Part shown: positions 5,701 to 10,897 of the stretch, one piece after another
How positions within the stretch are numbered: the stretch's first letter is position 1
Layout of the letters: each line of letters opens with the position of its first letter
Assembly: GCF_938002845.1 (NCBI RefSeq)
Contig: NZ_CALKZP010000054.1
Span: 1 to 10,897, forward strand
From: an uncultured Campylobacter sp.
GTDB lineage: Bacteria; Campylobacterota; Campylobacteria; Campylobacterales; Campylobacteraceae
Direction of reading: 5' to 3'
DNA: 10,897 nt
Translations under genes and position numbers: made by a program
The notes under the pieces: generated by a model
The model's input: the letters and a program-made list of their open reading frames with translations, nothing else
Told to the model about the DNA's origin: nothing
Database searches by the model: none

Positions 5701-7017
5701 ATGGATACTATCGCACAAAAAGTAGAGGCGCTCAAGGGCGAGATGATCGGGGATCGCAGGTTTTTTCACTCGCATCCCGAGACGGGTTGGTTTACCTTTT
5801 TTACGACCGCGGTTATCGCGGATCGTATGCAGCGCCTGGGCTATGAGATAAAGCTCGGTCGCGAGGTGGTAAAGGCTGAGGCGAGGCAGGGCGTAGGTAG
5901 CAAGGATGCCTGCGAGAAGGCGAAGCAGCGCGCCAAAGAGTTGCTAAACGCAGATCAAATGAAATTTCTTGATGCGATGGAGGATGGGCTAACGGGGCTA
6001 GTGGCGCAGATCGATACGGGACGCGCGGGCAAGACTGTCGCTTTTAGATTTGACATAGACGGCGTGGACGTGACCGAGAGCACGGACGCGGATCACCGCC
6101 CTTTTAAGGAGGGCTTTCGCTCCGATATCAGCGGCATTACGCATGCGTGCGGGCACGACGGGCATATCACGATGGGGCTTGCTTTAGCAAAGCTGATCGC
6201 GCAAAACTTAGACGATTTTAGCGGTAAATTTAGATTTATCTTCCAAACCGCCGAGGAGGGCACCAGAGGCGCCGTAGGTATGGAGGCTGCGGGCGTTACC
6301 AAGGGCGTAGATTATCTGCTGGGCGGTCATATCGGCTTTCAGGCGACCACTATGAGAGGCATCATCTGCGGTACCAAAAAGCTGCTTGCGACTACTAAAT
6401 TTGACGTAAATTTAAAGGGTAAGTCCGCTCACGCCGCGGGCGCGCCGCAAAACGGAGCCAATGCCCTGCTCGCCGCAGCCGAGATGGCGCTTGATATGCA
6501 CGGCATCACTAGGCACGCAGACGGCGTCACGCGTATCAACGTCGGCGTGCTGCGCGCTGGCGAAGGACGCAACGTCATCGCGCCTAACGGCTATCTTGCG
6601 TGCGAGACGCGCGGCGAGAGCACGGAGCTGAATGAGTTTATGAAGGCCAAATGTATGGACATAGTGGAGGGCGTTTCTAAAATTTACGGCGTCAGCTACG
6701 ACGTGCAGGTCACGGGCGGCACCGCGGGCGGCGATAGCGACGAGGCTACAACGCAGCTTTACGAGGATGCGGCGAAGGCATCACCTTTCATCGATAACGA
6801 TAAGATCGTAAGGGAGCTAAATTTCGGCGCGTGCGAGGACTTCGCGCACTTTATGCGCTCGGTGCAGGATGCGGGCGGCAAGAGCGGATATTTGATGATC
6901 GGCACGACGCTTGCGGCGGGGCATCACAACGCCAAATTTGACTTCGACGAGGACTCGCTGCTTGCGGGAGTGGACGTATATCTGCGCTGCGCGTATAAGC
7001 TAAACGGCAAAATTTAA
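5701..7017 (+). CDS. abgA: AbgA-like amidohydrolase (p-aminobenzoyl-glutamate hydrolase subunit A type), M20D
   Basis: E. coli AbgA, with AbgB, hydrolyses the folate breakdown product p-aminobenzoyl-glutamate to p-aminobenzoate and glutamate in the cytoplasm. The 438-residue protein is colinear with AbgA (436) from memory: RRFFHSHPETGW (19-30), LGREVVK (52-58), GLTGLVAQIDTGR (96-108), THACGHDGH (147-155), FQTAEEGTRGA (181-191), HIGFQ (210-214), KSAHAAGAPQNG (241-252) and GTTLAAGHHNAKFDFDED (401-418). Metal-site candidates are Cys150, His152, Glu186, His210 and His408/409, with Glu185 as general base; all are present. RBS AGGAGA lies four bases upstream. No abgB or abgT is adjacent, so it may act alone or on other aminoacyl or aryl-amide substrates. 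Other M20D members, such as aminobenzoyl-glutamate or indole-acetyl-amino acid hydrolases, remain possible. Confidence 0.85.
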   Translation: MDTIAQKVEALKGEMIGDRRFFHSHPETGWFTFFTTAVIADRMQRLGYEIKLGREVVKAEARQGVGSKDACEKAKQRAKELLNADQMKFLDAMEDGLTGLVAQIDTGRAGKTVAFRFDIDGVDVTESTDADHRPFKEGFRSDISGITHACGHDGHITMGLALAKLIAQNLDDFSGKFRFIFQTAEEGTRGAVGMEAAGVTKGVDYLLGGHIGFQATTMRGIICGTKKLLATTKFDVNLKGKSAHAAGAPQNGANALLAAAEMALDMHGITRHADGVTRINVGVLRAGEGRNVIAPNGYLACETRGESTELNEFMKAKCMDIVEGVSKIYGVSYDVQVTGGTAGGDSDEATTQLYEDAAKASPFIDNDKIVRELNFGACEDFAHFMRSVQDAGGKSGYLMIGTTLAAGHHNAKFDFDEDSLLAGVDVYLRCAYKLNGKI

Positions 7018-7027
7018 GGAAAGCGGC

Positions 7028-7726
7028 ATGAAAAGAGCACTACTTCTAAGCGCTTCCAGTTACAAAGACAGCGGCTATCTGAACCACTGCAAGGGGTGGA
7101 TCAAAGAATTTTTAGGGGGTCTTTGGGAGGATGAAATTTTATTCATTCCGTTTGCGGGCGTTAGGCGCACGAACGAGCAATACGAGCAGAAGGTCGTGGA
7201 CTGCCTAGAGAGCAACAATATCAGATCGATTCACCGCTTTTCCGATATGAAAGCCGCCGTTAAAAATGCCAAATCGATCTGCATCGGCGGCGGCAATACC
7301 TTCGTGCTGCTAAATGAGCTTTATAAATTTGATCTTTTAGGCGCGATCAAAGAGGCCGTGGATAGCGGTACGCCGTATTTCGGCTGGTCTGCCGGCGCAA
7401 ACGTCGCGGGCAAGACGATGATGACCACCAACGACATGCCGATCGTCTTTCCGCCCTCGCCGGTAGCTCTGGGGATCTTTCCGTATCAGATCAATCCGCA
7501 CTTCATAAGCGGTAAAATTTCAAACCACAACGGCGAGAGTAGGGAGGAGCGGTTAGAGGAGTTTTTGATCGTCAATCAAAACGACAGCGTCTATGCTATG
7601 CCCGAGGGTAGCGCGTTTTTGATAAACGGAAACGAGTGTGAGGTGATGGGATATGCGGACGTGCTAAAATTCGAGTATAAAAAAGAGATCTCGCGCATCG
7701 CCGTGGGAAGTAAATTTAAAATTTAA
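7028..7726 (+). CDS. pepE: Peptidase E, alpha-aspartyl dipeptidase (family S51)
   Basis: PepE cleaves dipeptides with an N-terminal aspartate, a bond few other peptidases cut, and releases Asp in the cytoplasm. At 232 residues it matches Salmonella PepE (229). The family signature CIGGGNTFVLLNEL (85-98) and the nucleophile elbow GWSAGANVAG (119-128), with Ser121, are present. By comparison with Salmonella PepE (Ser120, Asp135, His157) the other active residues are Asp136 in TNDMPI and His158 in INPHF. GLWEDEILFIPFAG near the N-terminus is also typical. The ATG is 10 bp after abgA, with AAGGAAA as RBS overlapping the abgA stop. Its stop directly abuts the dcuC RBS. In this operon it would supply aspartate for ammonia release and fumarate. 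Confidence 0.93.
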   Translation: MKRALLLSASSYKDSGYLNHCKGWIKEFLGGLWEDEILFIPFAGVRRTNEQYEQKVVDCLESNNIRSIHRFSDMKAAVKNAKSICIGGGNTFVLLNELYKFDLLGAIKEAVDSGTPYFGWSAGANVAGKTMMTTNDMPIVFPPSPVALGIFPYQINPHFISGKISNHNGESREERLEEFLIVNQNDSVYAMPEGSAFLINGNECEVMGYADVLKFEYKKEISRIAVGSKFKI

Positions 7727-7737
7727 AAGGAGTTATC

Positions 7738-9081
7738 GTGGAGACACTTAGGTTACTTTTGGCGCTTGCGGGTATCGTCGCAGTCGTCGCTTTACTGATT
7801 ATGAAGAAGGACACCAAAACCGTGCTTATCGGCGTGGGTTTGGTGCTGTGCGTGCTTTGTCTAAAGCCGCTGGACGGACTGGGCGCCTTTACCTCGTATA
7901 TGACCAAAGCAGGGCTTATTAAGGCGATCTGCGCCAGTATGGGTTTTGCCTTCGTGATGAAATTTACCGGCTGCGACCGCGCGCTCGTAAATTTACTAAC
8001 CAGGCCTCTTGGCAATATCGGGTTTTTATTGATCCCTATCGTCGTGGCGCTTACATATTTTATCAATATCGCTATCCCCTCCGCTGCGGGCTGCTCGGCT
8101 GCGGTCGGCGCTACGCTGATCCCCGTGATGATGGCTGCGGGCGTTAAACCGGAGATGGCGGGAGCCGCGGTATTTGCGGGAACTTTCGGTAGCGTTTTAA
8201 GCCCGGGCTCGGCGCACAACGTATTTGTCGCCGATATGGTAAAGGCGCACAACCCATCCTATACGGTTCAAGACGTCATCGCCGTGCAGTTTTCTAGCGC
8301 GATTACCGCTTTGATCGTGGTTTTGATCGTAATGAGTATAACGGCGATAGTTTGCAAAGACTACACCAAGGGGGTTAATTATCTCGCACAAAAAGAGGGC
8401 GGCGCAAATTCCGTCGCGTCAAATTCCGCCGACGGTTCAAATTTAGAGGCGCAGCCTCAAAAGATAAATGTCTTATACGCGCTTATGCCGTTAGTGCCGC
8501 TAGTGATTTTGGTAATCGGCGGCACGAGCCTAAATCAGGTCTCTTTCCTAAAATGGACGAAGATGGGCGTCGCCGAAGCGATGCTACTGGGCGCTATCCT
8601 CACCATCGCCGTTACTTTAACCGATCCTCAAAAAATTACGAAGGAATTTTTCAAAGGCATGGGCAGCGCGTATGCCGAGATCATAGGTATCATCATCGCA
8701 GCGGGCGTCTTCGTCGCGGGCCTTAGCGCGTGCGGAGCGATCGATTTCGTAATCGAGTGGCTTAAAAATGAGCAGGGCTACGTAAAATTCGGCGGAACTT
8801 TCGTGCCGTTTTTTATGGGCATTGTAACGGGCTCGGGAGATGCGGCGTCGATGGCGTTTAATACCGCCGTGACCGTGCACGCCGACGCGCTGGGTTTTGA
8901 GCAAGATAAGCTCGGTATGGCGGTTGCGATAAGCGGCGCGCTAGGCAGGAGCGCATCGCCGATTGCGGGCGCTTGTATCGTTTGCGCGGGACTTGCGATG
9001 GTAAGTCCTATTCAGATCGCTAAAAGAACGGCTCTAGGGATGTTTATATCCGTCTGCGTCATCGCATTTGTCATTTTATAA
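7738..9081 (+). CDS. dcuC: DcuC-family anaerobic C4-dicarboxylate-type transporter
   Basis: DcuC carriers move C4-dicarboxylates (succinate, fumarate, aspartate) across the inner membrane during anaerobic growth. The 447-residue protein (E. coli DcuC 461) is strongly hydrophobic, with roughly 12 membrane segments. The two halves each carry an SP-type re-entrant motif: GTFGSVLSPGSAHN (148-161) and SGALGRSASPIAGA (399-412). Other DcuC-like features are IIAAGVFVAGLSACG (319-333) and GIVTGSGDAASMAF (361-374). A polar loop at 208-243 separates the halves and is partly low complexity. The start is GTG with AAGGAG (7727-7732) five bases upstream. Flanked by pepE and pepT, it may import Asp-type substrates or export succinate. 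Some DcuC relatives may carry other organic anions or peptides, so the substrate is inferred. Confidence 0.85.
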   Translation: METLRLLLALAGIVAVVALLIMKKDTKTVLIGVGLVLCVLCLKPLDGLGAFTSYMTKAGLIKAICASMGFAFVMKFTGCDRALVNLLTRPLGNIGFLLIPIVVALTYFINIAIPSAAGCSAAVGATLIPVMMAAGVKPEMAGAAVFAGTFGSVLSPGSAHNVFVADMVKAHNPSYTVQDVIAVQFSSAITALIVVLIVMSITAIVCKDYTKGVNYLAQKEGGANSVASNSADGSNLEAQPQKINVLYALMPLVPLVILVIGGTSLNQVSFLKWTKMGVAEAMLLGAILTIAVTLTDPQKITKEFFKGMGSAYAEIIGIIIAAGVFVAGLSACGAIDFVIEWLKNEQGYVKFGGTFVPFFMGIVTGSGDAASMAFNTAVTVHADALGFEQDKLGMAVAISGALGRSASPIAGACIVCAGLAMVSPIQIAKRTALGMFISVCVIAFVIL

Positions 9082-9092
9082 AAGGCTCATTT

Positions 9093-10330
9093 GTGGATAT
9101 CGTGCAGAGGTTTTTAAACTACACCAAGATCAACACTACCACGAATAGGGTCGCGGGTGCAGCGGGCATAATGCCCTCAAACCCCAAGGAGCTCGAGCTT
9201 GCAGACCTCATAAAAAGCGAGCTCGAAGCTCTGGGCATAAAAAATATCAGCCTTAGCGAGAAATCGATTTTGATCGCTAAAATTCCCTCAAATTTAGACG
9301 CGCCCGCTCCGAGAGTAGCGTTTTTTGCCCACCTTGATACCAGCGCTGAACAGACGGGCGACACCAAAGCGCAGATCGTAAGATACGAAGGTGGCGATAT
9401 ATGCCTGAATAAAGAGCTTGGGATCTATCTTAAAGAGAGCGAAAATGATGAGCTGCGAGATTATAAAGGAGATGAGATCATCGTAACGGGCGGCACCAGC
9501 TTGCTAGGCGCCGACGATAAAGCGGCGATCGCCGCGATCCTGAATGCGCTAGAATTTTTCGTCCAAAATCCACAGATCAAGCACGGCGAGATAATCGCCT
9601 GCTTCGTGCCGGACGAGGAGCAGGGCTTGCGCGGCGCAAAGGCGCTGGACGTAAGCGAGATAGGCGCAGAATTTGGCTACTGCCTTGATTGCTGCGGCAT
9701 CGGCGAGTTTATCTACGAGAACTGGAACGCGGGCGATTGCGTCGTTACCTTCAAAGGCCAGTCCGCTCATCCGATGAACGCCAAGGGCAAGCTCGTAAAT
9801 TCCTTGCTTTTGGCGCATAAGTTTATCTCGCTGCTGCCCGCGGGCGAGGCGCCCGAATACACCGATGGCAAGGAGGGCTATTTTTGGGTCAAAGAGCTTA
9901 GCGGCAACAGCGCAAAGACCGTACTAAAGATCGACGTGAGGGAATTTGACGAGAAAAGATATGAGCAGCGTATGGAGTTTTTGCAAAAGACGGCGGACGG
10001 GCTTCGCGAGATCTGGGGCGATCGGATCGAAATTTCGCTAAACGACCGCTACAAAAACGTCTATAACTTTTTGAAAAACGACGACGCGCCGGCAATTCGG
10101 TTTGCAAAGCAAGCTTTTAAAAGCTTAAATATCGAGCCTAAGATCAAGCCTATGCGAGGCGGTTACGACGGCGCCGTCATCTCCGCAAAGGGGTGCCGTG
10201 CCCGAACCTCTTTACCGGCGGGCATAATTTCCACTCGATCTACGAATACCTGCCCGTAGGCTCTTTAAAAGCGGCGAGCGAAGTGGTTAAGCAGATCATA
10301 ACGTTAGCGGCAAAAGAGGCACAAGCTTAG
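9093..10330 (+). pseudogene. pepT: Peptidase T (tripeptidase), reading frame broken by one base near the 3' end
   Basis: PepT is an M20B two-zinc aminopeptidase that removes the N-terminal residue of tripeptides. The uninterrupted frame from GTG 9093 (RBS AAAGG 9081-9085) runs to a stop at 10257-10259, with PepT identity up to RGGYDGAVISAKG (355-367). It then reads nonsense. In the -1 frame PepT continues as VPCPNLFTGGHNFHSIYEYL and ends at TAG 10328-10330, for a total of 412 residues (E. coli 408). Zinc-site candidates are His80, Asp141, Glu175/Glu176 and Asp199. The last ligand, the His in GGHNFHS, lies only in the shifted part, so the 388-residue form should be inactive. The break is at A AAG GGG, 10187-10193. 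Explanations are a lost G by mutation or sequencing error, or -1 frameshifting. Type pseudogene is provisional. Confidence 0.85.
10187..10224 (+). other. Frame junction in pepT: slippery heptamer plus hairpin
   Basis: Zero-frame codons AAG GGG preceded by A form A AAG GGG (10187-10193), which fits X XXY YYZ and allows both tRNAs to re-pair after a -1 slip. Five bases later TGCCCG (10199-10204) pairs with CGGGCA (10219-10224) around 14 bases. A slip here yields exactly the expected KGVPCPNLF. The pattern would also remain after simple loss of one G from AAG GGG GTG. Confidence 0.4.
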
Positions 10331-10610
10331 TTCGGGCGCTTTCTACTCCGCGCACAGATTTGATTTTAAATTTAGCTCGTTCATTCCGCCGCGAAATTTT
10401 ACCTTGCAGGACATAATTTTTGGTTCCGTGGCGACGGATGACGCGGGCTACGACTATGACGTGGCTTTTGCGCGGTACCATTGTAGTGAGGAGATGGTGG
10501 AATTTCTGCTCGCGTTTTACGATAGCGACGCGTGCGTGGGTGCGGTGGATCGAGGTAGTTTCGAGTTTAGCCTAGGCGAGTCGCGATTTGACTACGTGGG
10601 CAAACGCTAA
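10308..10610 (+). pseudogene. Open frame with coding character but no good start; small protein or gene remnant
   Basis: The frame is open from after a TAG at 10305-10307 to the TAA at 10608-10610. From about 10332 it reads SGAFYSAHRFDFKF, SSFIPPRNFTLQDIIFGSVA, TDDAGYDYDVAFARYHC, SEEMVEFLLAFYDSDACV and so on, ending DYVGKR. Codons favour GCG, GAC and GTG like the neighbouring genes, which argues it was or is translated. There is no ATG or GTG at the front. The only candidate start is TTG at 10404 (68 residues), without an RBS. The product is acidic and aromatic-rich, and I do not recognise it. It may be the 3' piece of a truncated gene, or continue from another frame after an indel. It starts in the same frame as the uncorrected pepT but is separated from it by two stops. 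Confidence 0.35.
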
Positions 10611-10871
10611 ATTTACGCATTTAACGCGTCGCGATGAAACGGCAGCTTCTAGACTGCGTATAGTCTTATAAAATTTAAGCTGATTTGATGTATATTTCGC
10701 GCCGAACGTGGCTTTGAAATTTAACGCGTGAGCTATGTATTTGACTTGCGATGCGAGCTTAAGCGCGCAATTTTCGGGCCCTATTTGCAAACTAGACGAA
10801 ATTTTTGGCACGGTAAAAGTAAAATTTAACCACACAACGCGTTAAAATTTAAAGAAATTCAGGGAGCGAAA
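10611..10871. other. Gene-free gap with repeated TTAACGCGT and RBS of the next gene
   Basis: No convincing gene is present; a minus-strand open frame at 10572-10835 lacks coding character. TTAACGCGT occurs at 10621-10629 and 10721-10729, and inverted as ACGCGTTAA at 10837-10845. A weak hairpin AGACT/AGTCT near 10650-10665 is followed by TATAAAATTT and could be a poor terminator. AGGGAG at 10861-10866 is the RBS for the ATG at 10872. Confidence 0.4.
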
Positions 10872-10897
10872 ATGGGAAAATCCGCCTTGGTGCTTGG
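10872..10897 (+). CDS. Start of a gene cut by the right edge (MGKSALVLG)
   Basis: An ATG five bases after a strong RBS (AGGGAG, 10861-10866) opens the frame MGKSALVLG, which runs off the window. Nine residues are too few to name it; a small residue-rich LVLG start would suit a nucleotide-binding fold, but that is only a guess. The RBS and spacing are the main support. Confidence 0.5.

Noticed and set aside
7738..9081. AbgT-type transporter beside abgA
   Set aside because: The motifs AGVFVAGLS, TGSGDA and LGRSASPIAG fit DcuC better than AbgT, and the length (447) is shorter than AbgT (about 508).
10190..10193. Poly-G phase variation of pepT
   Set aside because: The G run is only four bases; Campylobacter phase-variable tracts are usually eight or more, and pepT is not a surface gene.
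10572..10835. 87-codon minus-strand open frame
   Set aside because: It overlaps the coding-like plus frame and the gap, has no RBS or recognisable motif, and reads like translated AAATTT-rich spacer.

Overview
The window looks like chromosomal DNA of a Campylobacter-type bacterium (Campylobacterota), probably one of the higher-GC oral/gut species such as the C. gracilis, C. showae or C. rectus group. That placement is an inference. It rests on GC-rich genes set in AT-rich gaps full of AAATTTAAA-type strings, on the isolated accB-accC pair, and on an operon suited to amino-acid and dicarboxylate metabolism.

Left end (1-869): a decayed minus-strand IS1595/ISXO2-type transposase runs off the window edge. 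It is broken by a stop codon and by several very short inserts. Two of these are 29/32 identical 32-bp partial palindromes placed at the same kind of site (CC|AAA on the + strand). The rest of the stretch holds no gene, apart from the promoter and ribosome binding site of accB.

870-2662: accB and accC, overlapping by ATGA, encode the biotin carrier and the biotin carboxylase of acetyl-CoA carboxylase. A probable intrinsic terminator follows. 2663-3223 has no gene, only degenerate 26-bp repeats and small hairpins. 3224-4225 (minus strand) is an all-helical, TPR-like protein of unknown role with its own TATAAT promoter, divergent from the next operon.

4464-10330: five tightly packed plus-strand genes with gaps of 10-11 bp. 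They encode an M20 hydantoinase/carbamoylase-family amidohydrolase, an AbgA-like p-aminobenzoyl-glutamate/aminoacyl amidohydrolase, peptidase E (Asp-X dipeptidase), a DcuC-family carboxylate transporter, and peptidase T (tripeptidase). Together they look like a module that hydrolyses small peptides and N-acyl/N-carbamoyl amino acids in the cytoplasm. The released Asp and Glu could feed fumarate-based anaerobic metabolism through the DcuC-type carrier. The pepT frame is broken by one base near its 3' end. The break lies on a heptamer, A AAG GGG, that matches the -1 slippery pattern, and a -1 slip restores a full-length PepT.

10308-10897: an open frame with coding character but no good start (10308-10610), then a gene-free gap, then the first 26 bases of a new plus-strand gene that runs off the right edge.
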